Of a stretch of DNA of 64,000 bases, positions 43,335-51,763 are shown in pieces. Below the pieces are notes generated by a model. The model ran no database searches. It was not told the origin of the DNA and was given only the letters and a program-made list of their open reading frames with translations. The DNA is from Alistipes senegalensis JC50. Lineage in GTDB: Bacteria; Bacteroidota; Bacteroidia; Bacteroidales; Rikenellaceae. The stretch is from the NCBI RefSeq assembly GCF_025145645.1, contig NZ_CP102252.1, positions 2,232,001 through 2,296,000 on the forward strand, in the 5' to 3' direction. A program made the translations under genes and the position numbers. How positions within the stretch are numbered: the stretch's first letter is position 1; every line of letters begins with the position of its first letter.

Positions 43335-44459
43335 TTATTCTTCATATGGTATTATCATTTTTCTAAAGAATAATTTAACGATAAAGGGGGAATACCTTAT
43401 TCCATTTTCATAATAATTTTCTGTTCCAATATCTAATTTTAATTCGACATTATTTGAAGCACAGATTTGATGTAATAAGTACAAACCAAGACCTCTTCCC
43501 TCAATATCTTGCTCAATCGCTATTTTCCCTCTCTGCCCTCTGTTAAATAATAACTTTTTTTCCTCGTCAGATGGCCTTAATCCAAAATTGTTGAATTTCA
43601 GTTGCAAACTATCCTCCTTTTCATTAAATGTGATTATTATATCTTTCCCCTTTGGTGAATATTTTATGGCATTATCCAAAATGATGAAAAAAGCTATTTC
43701 AATCAGATTATTAGCATTAAAGGAATTGTGAGATTGGCCCTCCAATTTGACATTCAAATTCTTTTTTTGGATGTCACCTCGTAAACATTTATAGACTTTT
43801 TCAATTTTTTTATATATAGCTATGGGCTTTTTTCCTGCATCCAAATTCAATTCTGGATTAACCTCCAAATCATAAGTATCTAATCTGATGGTCATTAAAT
43901 TAGAAATAGAGTATACGTCTAAATTTAGTGACTCGATATAATCTGTCCGATTTCTTATGTTGGAAAGAGCAGCTGTTAATTTTGATGTAACACCTTTCAA
44001 CTGGGTATTCAACTTTCTTATTTCATGAATTGTATTTTCCAACAATTCTTTTTTCTCTTTTAGTTTTTCTGTTTCAATTGTATTGTTTACAGATAAATCA
44101 AAAGCATTTTTATTTTCTGAAATTATGGATGTAAAACTATCTTTATATCTTTGATAGTCTAATGTGGAAATACGCGGATAGAATTCCGATGTTTTTAAAT
44201 GTTTACGTATAGAATTTCTGTCGGATATTTTCTCCACATTTAGGCAAGTGAAAATTATATTCTTCCCTGCCCAATCTAATACCTCAACTCCAAAACCATA
44301 TGGACATTGATATATACCCGTTTTTTTCAAACTTTGATAAAAGCGTTTACACTTAGGGTTGTTTTTATTTGTACAACAAAATTTAGGTGTATCGAAAAGT
44401 ATGCCTGACATTATGTCCCCACCAGCAGTTATTCGATAGGAAAAAGGAAATAAATTCAT
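43335..44459 (-). CDS. Histidine-kinase-like protein with Cys-rich N-terminus
   Basis: Product of 374 aa, no membrane segment. The N-terminal 60 residues carry four Cys (FCCTNKNNPKCKRF, GIYQCPYGFGV), a possible metal or redox site. A coiled region (about 115-150) contains TIHEIRKLNTQL, which looks like a phospho-acceptor H-box. The HATPase domain has the N-box ILDNAIKYSP and G-box EGRGLGLYLLHQI. It overlaps the receiver gene upstream (ATGA at 44456-44459), so the two form a soluble two-component pair. Its signal is unknown. Confidence 0.7.
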   Translation of the reverse strand: MNLFPFSYRITAGGDIMSGILFDTPKFCCTNKNNPKCKRFYQSLKKTGIYQCPYGFGVEVLDWAGKNIIFTCLNVEKISDRNSIRKHLKTSEFYPRISTLDYQRYKDSFTSIISENKNAFDLSVNNTIETEKLKEKKELLENTIHEIRKLNTQLKGVTSKLTAALSNIRNRTDYIESLNLDVYSISNLMTIRLDTYDLEVNPELNLDAGKKPIAIYKKIEKVYKCLRGDIQKKNLNVKLEGQSHNSFNANNLIEIAFFIILDNAIKYSPKGKDIIITFNEKEDSLQLKFNNFGLRPSDEEKKLLFNRGQRGKIAIEQDIEGRGLGLYLLHQICASNNVELKLDIGTENYYENGIRYSPFIVKLFFRKMIIPYEE

Positions 44460-45151
44460 GCAATGATACTAAATATAACGTTAGCAACTAAAGATTGTAT
44501 TATTGACCGCACATCAGAACTGACTTTTAAGGTTTTTTCTGAAGGAAATTCTCTGAAATTACCACCTTTGTTGATAAGTATATCAACATAATCATTTTCC
44601 AGCTTAGCAATCATTAAAGTGGGAACCTCCTCTTTAATAAGGGTATTTCTAATAGTTTCCCATATAATACGAGGATCAACAGATTTTTTAATTAGTAGAT
44701 CTATTTCGGTACACCAATCATCAATCTCAATATCTTTTTTGATAATATGAACACCTTCAAGATAGCTATTTAGTGAAATATCATAAGTTGAACCTGTATA
44801 AGCTGCAAAGATTTTATAGGGATAACGTTTCTTCAATTCTCTGATTAAATAAGCCCCTTCAGATGGAGAATTAAATGCCTTTCCAACCCCTTTTATATCA
44901 CAAATAATAACACCAAATTCGCCTAATGTCTGGAGGTCAGGTACATCTTCATAGTGGGTTATATGGAATCCACTGCGAATTAATTCATCATAATAAACAA
45001 ATTTTTCATCGTCAATAAAAACGATCTTAACCTTATCTCTAAAATCTTGATTCAATTTTCGAGAAGGTAGATTTAAATCCCGAATTGTGTATACCTGTCC
45101 AAAAGTAAATATATGTCCTTTCATCTTATGCATTTTTACAAAAGTAGCCAT
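44456..45151 (-). CDS. Response-regulator-like protein without a DNA-binding output
   Basis: Product of 231 aa. A receiver domain spans about residues 40-145: KIVFIDDEKF (acid pocket), VIICDIKGVG (phospho-acceptor Asp), FAAYTGST (Thr) and HIIKKDIEI (Lys). The C-terminal 80 residues end in a hydrophobic stretch (SIIQSLVANVIFSIIA) and do not resemble a known DNA-binding domain. Translationally coupled to the kinase-like gene that follows it. Such two-gene soluble sets occur on mobile elements and in defence islands; a defence role here is a guess. Confidence 0.65.
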   Translation of the reverse strand: MATFVKMHKMKGHIFTFGQVYTIRDLNLPSRKLNQDFRDKVKIVFIDDEKFVYYDELIRSGFHITHYEDVPDLQTLGEFGVIICDIKGVGKAFNSPSEGAYLIRELKKRYPYKIFAAYTGSTYDISLNSYLEGVHIIKKDIEIDDWCTEIDLLIKKSVDPRIIWETIRNTLIKEEVPTLMIAKLENDYVDILINKGGNFREFPSEKTLKVSSDVRSIIQSLVANVIFSIIA

Positions 45152-45262
45152 AATTTTAGAAATATGTTAATGTTTGTTTGAATTTAGTTATATGCCTTCC
45201 ACGAACAGAGTAACAGATCAAAGCCCCCTCCCCTTATCTAATGTGAAATCAATAAAAAAGCC

Positions 45263-45649
45263 ATGAAAACATTGGACAAAAAGGCGGCAGAAATCTTACG
45301 AGGATTATTGGCCCTACAAACCACAAAGATTGACAACACAGGCGGAGTGTATATGCCTGTTCATATCGAAATCATTGACCGAACAGACAAGTACAACCAC
45401 ATTTCGCTGGCTCATTATGGACGGCAGAACGGAGATGTCATGCGTGACCCTGAAATGATTATCGCCCTGCACAAAGAAAGCCAACAATTCGTTCCCTACT
45501 ATTACCGTAACGATTATATGGGTATGGAGCAGTACAGCGTTAGATGGACAGACGAGGGCATTTTGCTGAACCGTCGTTTACAGGCAGACCACACGACATT
45601 CGCTAATCAATGGCTCCGTAATATCGCCACACAACAGCACCTATTATGA
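45263..45649 (+). CDS. DUF6908-like small protein
   Basis: Product of 128 aa: MKTLDKKAAEILRGLL at the start, VYMPVHIEIIDRT, NHISLAHYGRQNGDVMRDPEM, and YYYRNDYMGMEQYSVRWTDEG. It resembles small cytoplasmic proteins of Bacteroidales conjugative elements placed in DUF6908; the assignment is from memory and tentative. Its TGA overlaps the ATG of the next gene (45646-45649). Confidence 0.6.
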   Translation: MKTLDKKAAEILRGLLALQTTKIDNTGGVYMPVHIEIIDRTDKYNHISLAHYGRQNGDVMRDPEMIIALHKESQQFVPYYYRNDYMGMEQYSVRWTDEGILLNRRLQADHTTFANQWLRNIATQQHLL

Positions 45650-45921
45650 CTGCACGGCGATTAGTGGAGAACTGCGTACTGACGAATCAAACCGCAGTTG
45701 TGGATGAAATGCTGAACAAGCACCTGCTACCAGAAGAATATATCTATCCCTTTGTAGGTGATGTGATGGAATGGTGGTTGGTTGACAGCTGGCTGGCAGA
45801 ACGTCTGAAGCGAGAGGGAGAGGTTATCATTGAGGAATACGGTTGCTGTTGGTGGGGCAGGTTAGCGAGCGGACAGTCTATCTGCATGGATAGCGTGATA
45901 CAGAAGATTGCAGGAGAGTGA
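45646..45921 (+). CDS. Small Trp-rich hypothetical protein
   Basis: Product of 91 aa, unrecognised. It contains MEWWLVDSWLAERL and CCWWGRLASGQSI, five Trp in all, each encoded by TGG. It ends in TGA, and the gene before it also uses TGA as stop in a coupled overlap, which argues against general TGA reassignment on this element. Confidence 0.55.
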   Translation: MTARRLVENCVLTNQTAVVDEMLNKHLLPEEYIYPFVGDVMEWWLVDSWLAERLKREGEVIIEEYGCCWWGRLASGQSICMDSVIQKIAGE

Positions 45922-46537
45922 AACACGGCCTGCATATCGACATAGCAAATTTGTAAATTACAGAGATTAGGGGCTTTGCAAATTCGAGGAGATTTTGTAA
46001 CCTCTAATTTCTGTTTTTATGTTGGCGTAAAGTCGATTATTGTAACCACGAACTATCTGCCACTCATAATTACAGGGTTTATGCAGGTGTAACAACAAAA
46101 TCTTCTACTCCAATTTACAGATAACAAAGTTTTGAATCCATAAGCCGTGCTATTGGAAAGATGCTTTGTTTTAGAGAACTTTGCAACTACAATACCCCAA
46201 GAGTGTTGCGTATTGAGAAACATTTTCTAACTTTGTGGCATCGTCCTAATGGGCGGTAACATATTAGTTTAGTGAAAGTGTTTCGCTAATCCTTATCACG
46301 AAATCTGACAGTTTCTACAAAGACGAGGATAACGACAACGCTCATCACCGCATATAGGCATATATCATGCGATATATACTATTCGGTGTGGGGTATTGTT
46401 TCTTATTCGTCTTTGGGTTTTGTCAGAACCTCGTGATAGATAACGAACAACTCCACACTTTCTTTTTTGTATTAATCCACCGCATAGGAGTTGTACGGTA
46501 AAACGTGCGTCACTTGTTTTACTTAAATAATCTCATT
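45922..46537 (+). other. Long structured 5' region of the surface lipoprotein gene
   Basis: No gene seen. A hairpin lies at 45961-46015 (ACAGA.ATTAG with CTAAT.TCTGT). TTG (46206-46208), 19 bases, TAACTTTG (46228-46235) is a good promoter, predicting a leader of about 295 bases. In it, TTAGTGAAA/TTTCGCTAA forms a small hairpin (46265-46289), and 46293-46438 folds into one long imperfect hairpin with blocks TATCACGA, TCTGACA and CAAAGACGA matched by their complements. It may be a regulatory leader or a MITE-like insertion. Confidence 0.6.
46228..46235 (+). promoter_or_regulatory. Promoter -7 box of the surface lipoprotein gene
   Basis: TAACTTTG with TTG 19 bases upstream (46206-46208). Confidence 0.6.
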
Positions 46538-49252
46538 ATGAAAAAATTATTGACCTTTGCCGCATTACTTGCGGTGGTTGCGTTCACATCGTGTAAATAC
46601 GATGACGACGACATTTGGAACAGCGTTCACGGATTGGAAAACCGTGTTGCAAAATTAGAGGAACTCTGCAAACAGATGAACACGAATATTTCATCGTTGC
46701 AGACCATCGTAACCGCATTGCAGAATAACGACTATGTTACAGGCATCACACCCGTTATGCAAGGCGGGAAAGAGGTCGGCTACACTATTACGTTTAGCAA
46801 AAGTAATCCCATTACTATCTATCACGGGAAAGACGGACAAAACGGTGAAGATGGAACAGATGGTAAAGATGGCGTAACACCCACTATCGGTGTAAAGCAG
46901 GATACGGATGGTATCTACTATTGGACACTCGATGGCGACTGGCTGACTGACAAGCACGGCGACAAGATTAAGGCCGAGGGCAAGGACGGTGCAGACGGTT
47001 CGGATGGAGAAGACGGGAGCGATGGTACAGACGGTACAAATGGTAAAGATGGCATTACACCCCAATTCAAAATAGAGAATGATTATTGGTTTATTTCCTA
47101 CGACAATGGCAATACTTGGACGCAGTTAGGTAAAGCGACTGGCGAGAATGGCAAAGATGGAGAAGATGGTGTTGGTGGGGATTCCATGTTTACAGGTATA
47201 GACTATAAAACCAGCACCGACTATGTAATTTTTACATTGGCTGATGGCACGCAAATCAAACTGCCTACATGGTCTGCTTTTGAAGCCTTACAGCGTCTTT
47301 GCAACGAAACGAATACCAACCTTTCAGCCTTACAGACGATTGTAACAGCACTCCAAAACAACGATTATATCACGAGTGTAGACCCGCTGACCGAGGACGG
47401 CAAGGTGGTAGGCTATACAATTAAGTTTGCCAAGAGCAACCCGATTGTGATTTACAACGGCAAAGACGATACGGATGGTGTCGATGGAAATACTCCTATT
47501 ATCGGTGTGAAGAAAGACACGGACGACATCTATTATTGGACGCTGGATGGAGAGTTTATCGTTGTGGATGGACAGAAGATAAAAGCACAAGGGACAGACG
47601 GTAATAATGGCGTGGATGGTTCAGACGGAGTTACGCCAAAACTCGAAATTCGAGAGAGCTATTGGTGGATTTCCTATGACAACGGAACGAATTGGACGCA
47701 ATTAGGAAAGGCTACGGGTGAAAATGGAGCAGATGGGAAAGATGGCGATAGCATCAAAATTACACAGGACGAGAACAATGTCTATTTCGAACTGGTAGAC
47801 GGAACTATAATCACCATTTCAAAGACGGGAAGTCAAAGTTCCAACATCATTATATTTGCAGACAAAGACGTAAAAAAGCGGTGTGTCGGATTGTGGGATA
47901 CAAACGGAGATGGTGAATTATCGCATGAGGAAGTGGCTGCCGTAACCACGATTGGAACTGTTTTCCAAAATAATACAGACATTGAATTCTTCAATGAATT
48001 AAAATATTTTAGTGGATTGACGGCTCTTGAAGCCAATGCATTTAATGGTTGTTCTAATTTATGCAACATTGCCATTCCAGCTAATGTTGCGACAATTGAT
48101 GTGTCGTCATTCAAAGGTTGCTCCCAACTAATGCAAGTTACATTCGATAAAAATTCGTGCATTACTATATTTGAAGGAAGTTATAATGAAAACGGGGGTT
48201 CTTATAATGGCGTATTTGCAGATTGTAGAGCTCTCAAAACCATACGAATTCCAGCGAGTGTTACGGAAATAAAGGCGTGTGCATTTCAAAATTGTACAAG
48301 TCTATCAAGTGTAACATTTGAGGATGATTCAAATCTCCAAACAATTGGAGGGGGATATACATGTTATAGAGGTAACTATGATAGTTATGATTTTGGTATT
48401 TTTGGTGCTTTTGCGGGCTGCACATCATTGACATCAATAGAAATTCCCAATAGTGTAAAAGAAATAGGGGTATGCGCATTTCAAGGATGCTCTCAATTAC
48501 AATCCGTTACTTTTCAAAAAGGATCATTAATCACGACATTAAGTGGAGGATACATTTCCAAAGGGTATGGAACTTCTATTGAAAATGCGTCAAATATGAT
48601 TTTTGGTGTTTTTGCTAAATGTTCTACATTATCATCAATAGAAATACCTGCAAATGTTGAAACTATCGATGCTTGTGTATTTCAAGATTGCATAAATCTT
48701 TCAGTTGTTACTTTTGAACAAGGTTCGAAATTAAAAGAATTTGGAGATGGGTATGCGAAAACGGGATATCGTCCCTTTGTAACAGGAGCTTTCGCAAATT
48801 GTACAGCCTTAGAATCGATTCAAATTCCTGCTAATGTAGAGAAGATTGGCGTTGGCACATTTAAGAATTGCTCACAACTATCATCTGTAACTTTTGAACC
48901 CGATTCTAAATTAAAAACAATAGGTGGGTATTGTGATGGGAATTGGTCATCAGAAGTTGGCACTAAACATTATGGGGCATTTGCCGATTGCGAGGCCTTG
49001 ACAAATATTGAATTGCCAGCAAGTCTAACCGCCATAAATAGCGTTGCATTTAGCAATTGCCGCAAATTGATAGATGTGTATTGTACTGCTTTAACTCCGC
49101 CAACTATTAAGACAGGGAGCTCAGGAACATTTACTAATATTTCATCTGCTGCAAGATTTTATGTTCCATTAGAATCGGTAGATGCTTACAAAGCCGCAAC
49201 TGGCTGGGAAAAATATGCAAATCAAATTGTTGGATATAATTTTACTGAATAA
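46538..49252 (+). CDS. Surface lipoprotein with DUF4988, collagen-like and BspA leucine-rich repeats
   Basis: Product of 904 aa. Lipoprotein signal peptide MKKLLTFAALLAVVAFTSC (Cys19). Two tandem modules follow (about 35-250 and 250-440), each with a helical start (LQTIVTALQNNDYVTGI / LQTIVTALQNNDYITSV, DUF4988-like), Gly-x-Asp collagen-like runs (GQNGEDGTDGKDG, GADGSDGEDGSDGTDG) and a YDNG(N/T)xWTQLGKATGENG block. At about 454-465 DTNGDGELSHEE is an EF-hand-like calcium loop. From about 490 to 870 lie BspA-type repeats (SLSSVTFEDDSNLQTIG, IEIPNSVKEIGVCAFQGCSQL), known in host or matrix binding. Probably exposed on the outer membrane. The first in-frame ATG codon group at 46505 is upstream of the signal peptide. 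Confidence 0.85.
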   Translation: MKKLLTFAALLAVVAFTSCKYDDDDIWNSVHGLENRVAKLEELCKQMNTNISSLQTIVTALQNNDYVTGITPVMQGGKEVGYTITFSKSNPITIYHGKDGQNGEDGTDGKDGVTPTIGVKQDTDGIYYWTLDGDWLTDKHGDKIKAEGKDGADGSDGEDGSDGTDGTNGKDGITPQFKIENDYWFISYDNGNTWTQLGKATGENGKDGEDGVGGDSMFTGIDYKTSTDYVIFTLADGTQIKLPTWSAFEALQRLCNETNTNLSALQTIVTALQNNDYITSVDPLTEDGKVVGYTIKFAKSNPIVIYNGKDDTDGVDGNTPIIGVKKDTDDIYYWTLDGEFIVVDGQKIKAQGTDGNNGVDGSDGVTPKLEIRESYWWISYDNGTNWTQLGKATGENGADGKDGDSIKITQDENNVYFELVDGTIITISKTGSQSSNIIIFADKDVKKRCVGLWDTNGDGELSHEEVAAVTTIGTVFQNNTDIEFFNELKYFSGLTALEANAFNGCSNLCNIAIPANVATIDVSSFKGCSQLMQVTFDKNSCITIFEGSYNENGGSYNGVFADCRALKTIRIPASVTEIKACAFQNCTSLSSVTFEDDSNLQTIGGGYTCYRGNYDSYDFGIFGAFAGCTSLTSIEIPNSVKEIGVCAFQGCSQLQSVTFQKGSLITTLSGGYISKGYGTSIENASNMIFGVFAKCSTLSSIEIPANVETIDACVFQDCINLSVVTFEQGSKLKEFGDGYAKTGYRPFVTGAFANCTALESIQIPANVEKIGVGTFKNCSQLSSVTFEPDSKLKTIGGYCDGNWSSEVGTKHYGAFADCEALTNIELPASLTAINSVAFSNCRKLIDVYCTALTPPTIKTGSSGTFTNISSAARFYVPLESVDAYKAATGWEKYANQIVGYNFTE

Positions 49253-49292
49253 TGTCCTTGTAAAGATTGTGAACGATAAAAGATAAAATTAT

Positions 49293-49324
49293 AAACACCT
49301 CTTGATTTAATCGAGAGGTGTTTT
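49293..49324 (+). terminator. Terminator of the surface lipoprotein gene
   Basis: Stem AACACCTCT/AGAGGTGTT with a T run, 42 bases after the stop codon. Confidence 0.8.
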
Positions 49325-49410
49325 GTGTATATTTTATTGCATATTTCATAGATTTTAGCTATATTTACGTCATAATCAAAGATTTAATAACACTATAAAT
49401 TTTAGCTAAA

Positions 49411-49875
49411 ATGAAAAGAAAAACACCAAGTATTGATTGAAAAACGGGCACAGAGACTATCGACGATATTCAAATATCGTATACCGCCAAAGGGGTATCT
49501 TATGATAATGACCATGGCGTTTGTCTGTTTGTAGGACGTAGAACTGATGACCCTACACCGCGAGAGTTTCACTATATCTTTGAACTCGACATCGACCCTA
49601 CGAAAGATATGACCATCTGTTTTCAGAGACGGGGTCGTTATATGGCAGGATTCTCCTATCTGCTAAATCCAAAAGCCGTAGAGGAGGGTTGTCTCGCCAT
49701 TATATTACCTAACATGGTAGATATTCCCAAGTCCAACTGCAAACTCAATCTTTTAGAAGCCCATATTAAGAGCGATACGGTCGTATTCGGCTACACATCG
49801 ACGGAGGGAAAACAGAGTTCTTTCAAATTCCCGCTAACTGGGTTCAACGAGAAATATTTAGAGCAGTTCATATAG
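49411..49875 (+). pseudogene. Hypothetical gene with one in-frame TGA
   Basis: From ATG 49411 to TAG 49875 there are 155 codons; codon 10 is TGA (49438-49440, context SID-TGA-KTGTETIDD). The rest reads as an ordinary small protein (VSYDNDHGVCLFVGRRTDD, FELDIDPTKDMTICFQRRG, FKFPLTGFNEKYLEQFI). If translation restarts after the TGA the first internal ATG is at 49609. Unrecognised family. Trp would fit the TGA position. Confidence 0.5.
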
Positions 49876-50109
49876 AAACAAAAGCAACACAACATTCTTA
49901 AAAGGAGAGAGCAGGGAGGAGGGGAAAATTTTCTCGCGCGTTTTTTCCTTATTTTAGTGTTGTTTTTAATTTGTATCTATAATATTTTCAATAGATTAAC
50001 CTATTTATTAACTAATCACGGCTTATATAGCCGTGTAAACCAACGTGTAAACCGCAGAACGGTCGTCTTTGTAAATTGCTGTATAATAGCAATTTATTTA
50101 TTTTGAGGA
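49876..50109. other. Right end of element 1
   Basis: Holds arm-type motifs GTGTAAACC twice (50031-50055) and a hairpin AAATTGCT/AGCAATTT with T-rich tail (50072-50095) before the second att copy. No gene. Confidence 0.55.
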
Positions 50110-50165
50110 ACGTCTGGGGGGCGTGTGGTCGCTGGTTCGAATCCAGTCACCCCGACTGATGAAAA
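50110..50165 (+). repeat. att copy 2 (tRNA-Pro 3' end), junction of elements 1 and 2
   Basis: Identical over 56 bases to 38937-38992. It is not a functional tRNA because the 5' half is absent. Confidence 0.92.
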
Positions 50166-50200
50166 ATCCTTGATATTCAATCGAATATCGAGGATTTTTC
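50161..50200. terminator. Terminator hairpin carried at the left end of element 2
   Basis: Stem AAAAATCCTTGATATTC with GAATATCGAGGATTTTT (one G-T pair), directly behind the att core. Its sequence is unrelated to the hairpins behind att copies 1 and 3. Confidence 0.75.
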
Positions 50201-50229
50201 TTTTGTGGTATATAGTCCGAAAAATGGCG

Positions 50230-50247
50230 GTGGTACACAAGTGGTAC
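50230..50247 (+). repeat. Arm-type motif, left end of element 2
   Basis: GTGGTACACAAGTGGTAC, matched at 61695-61711 by GTGGTACACAAGTGGAAC in the same orientation. Confidence 0.6.
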
Positions 50248-50321
50248 ATAAATTGTCGCTATCCGAAAATTTCAATCTCAGTCGTTAAGTATTTGGTTGT
50301 TGGGCGGTTGCTGTATTTGGG

Positions 50322-50452
50322 CCTATACAGTCGCCCCAAACAGGCGGATAATGAATTTTATCGGGTTCGCGGCTATATGAGCTGTAATCGCGTCGCAGTA
50401 TCTTCTGTTCCGACGAAACAAAACGACCTGCCAATATGTTTTTGGCAGGTCT
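50322..50452 (+). repeat. Direct repeat flanking the FtsZ-C-like gene, copy 1
   Basis: About 130 bases, roughly 70% like 50941-51068, sharing AATGAATTTTATCG and TCGCAGTATCTTCTGT and ending in a hairpin CGACCTGCC..GGCAGGT. The gene lies between the copies. Confidence 0.7.
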
Positions 50453-50459
50453 TGCAAAT

Positions 50460-50852
50460 TTACTCTGCCGATGTCCCGATCAGCAACAGAATCGAATAGT
50501 CGGTTTCCGCCAGTTTTGCATCCGTACCGCAACCCCAGACGATATTTACCTGCGGGGCAAATTCATGGATGACGGTTAAAAGGCTGCATAGGTCGTCGAA
50601 ACTAATTTCCGATGCGGGATGATAGCTTACTTTTACAATCACGTCGAGGTCGGCTCCGATGTGTAGGGCTTTCAATTCGGTGCTGAGTCGCTCCGCCAAG
50701 ACGGGTATTGCGCCCTCGACCGTAATTAGGGCGCAAGATGCCGCGCTATTCAAAATGCGGTCTAAATCGTTCCGGACGATTTGCACCATGTCGTCTTCCG
50801 ACGGGCTGAATTGGGTGTCGAGATAGTGCCTGATTTCTTCTTTGGTTTTCAT
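50460..50852 (-). CDS. Small protein resembling the FtsZ C-terminal domain
   Basis: Product of 130 aa. After a helical N-terminus (KEEIRHYLDTQFSPSEDDMV) the sequence DRILNSAASCALITVEG, DVIVKVSYHPASEISFDDL, CSLLTVIHEFAPQVNIVWGCGTDAKL and DYSILLLIGTS follows the strand-helix order of the FtsZ/tubulin C-terminal domain (AxxxLxNxxG; EANIIWGxxxDxxL; VTVIATG). No GTPase domain is present. It may interfere with or plug into cell-division filaments; this is inference from pattern only. The ATG at 50852 is preferred over an upstream one. Flanked by direct repeats. Confidence 0.45.
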   Translation of the reverse strand: MKTKEEIRHYLDTQFSPSEDDMVQIVRNDLDRILNSAASCALITVEGAIPVLAERLSTELKALHIGADLDVIVKVSYHPASEISFDDLCSLLTVIHEFAPQVNIVWGCGTDAKLAETDYSILLLIGTSAE

Positions 50853-50940
50853 GTGATTTTGTTTTTGGGTGATACATTCCGGTTGTGAATACGCAGGCCG
50901 TTTCAGCCGATATGTACTCATTGCGGTTTGCTTATTTAAG

Positions 50941-51068
50941 CCCTATACACTGGCTTGAAATAGGTGGTTAATGAATTTTATCGAGTTCCTGACTACATGA
51001 GCCGTAATCGCATCGCAGTATCTTCTGTCGGGATTTAACAAAGCGACCTGCCGGGTTGCGGCAGGTCG
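50941..51068 (+). repeat. Direct repeat flanking the FtsZ-C-like gene, copy 2
   Basis: Partner of 50322-50452, also ending in a hairpin (GACCTGCC..GGCAGGTC). Confidence 0.7.
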
Positions 51069-51191
51069 GGACAACTAAGAATGGTCGGGATAAAGATTCG
51101 GAAAAAGATGTGGATAACAACTTACAACTATGTGCTTTATCCGCGACCGGAATTATATACGAAGGAGAAAATTATGATAAAATATGCAAGA

Positions 51192-51734
51192 TTATTTAAT
51201 ATTGTAATGTTCTTTGTACTTGGCTTGCAATACCTTAAATACTTCTTTGTAGTCAGTGTCTTCTGAAACCAGTTTTATTCCGTCTTTGTCTCGGAAACTT
51301 GCTGTTACCATCATATCAGGAGCTTTCAGCGTGAAGCTCCATGGATAACAGAAATCTTCGGTGCTGTCTCCGAAGTCAAATATAATATTAAACGGACTTG
51401 TATTGTCCAAACCAATACATTCTAATACGACAGTGCTATTTGCTGAATATTCCTTTGCGATCTTCGTATTTCGGACAGTGAAAAGCATACCCGTTCCGGC
51501 AATGTTGGCTATTCCCATAATAGGATAACCTACTTTTTGGGTGAAGAAGAACTGCATATCGAATCCCCTCCGAGAGTTTTGATCTGTAAATGCTTTCGTA
51601 CTCTCTTTGAACGAGTAGAACGCATTGTCGATTGCCAGAGCATACCCCTGCACATTCGTAGTTTTTGCCTTTTCTTGCGCTTCTACAAAGAGGCACATTG
51701 CCAACCCCATAAGGAGTAAAATAATTTTTTTCAT
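51192..51734 (-). CDS. Exported hypothetical protein
   Basis: Product of 180 aa with a signal peptide (MKKIILLLMGLAMCLFVEAQ, cleavage after AQ). The mature part (YALAIDNAFYSFKESTKAF, GTGMLFTVRNTKIAKEYS, LECIGLDNTSPFNIIFDFGDSTEDF) is not recognised; it looks like a mixed alpha/beta periplasmic protein. The open frame continues 48 codons upstream, overlapping the preceding gene, but the signal peptide marks the start. Last gene of the envelope cluster. Confidence 0.65.
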   Translation of the reverse strand: MKKIILLLMGLAMCLFVEAQEKAKTTNVQGYALAIDNAFYSFKESTKAFTDQNSRRGFDMQFFFTQKVGYPIMGIANIAGTGMLFTVRNTKIAKEYSANSTVVLECIGLDNTSPFNIIFDFGDSTEDFCYPWSFTLKAPDMMVTASFRDKDGIKLVSEDTDYKEVFKVLQAKYKEHYNIK

Positions 51735-51763
51735 GATTGTCTGTTTAAGGTTCGTTGATTTCT

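Larger units (their letters stand above)
38937..50165 (+). mobile_element. Integrative element 1 in tRNA-Pro
   Basis: Bounded by a 56-base direct repeat of the tRNA-Pro 3' end (38937-38992 and 50110-50165). It has an integrase next to the left end, an origin-like repeat region, a damaged or recoded rep gene, regulatory and surface-protein cargo, and much lower GC than the flanking chromosome. Repeated GTGTAAACC motifs near both ends are likely integrase arm sites. No relaxase, coupling protein or conjugation genes are seen, so it is non-conjugative or relies on a helper. Confidence 0.85.

Noticed and set aside
46295..46438. Inverted arms as a proven invertible promoter
   Set aside because: The arms match only in blocks with mismatches and gaps, and no adjacent invertase gene for it was found; kept only as one option in the findings.
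42343..49440. In-frame TGA codons as selenocysteine
   Set aside because: The contexts differ, no SECIS-like hairpin is seen after them, and these protein types are not redox enzymes; Trp fits the flanking residues better.
50125..50499. Plus-strand 124-codon frame starting inside att copy 2
   Set aside because: It begins in tRNA-derived sequence and runs through repeats and terminators; it is not a gene.
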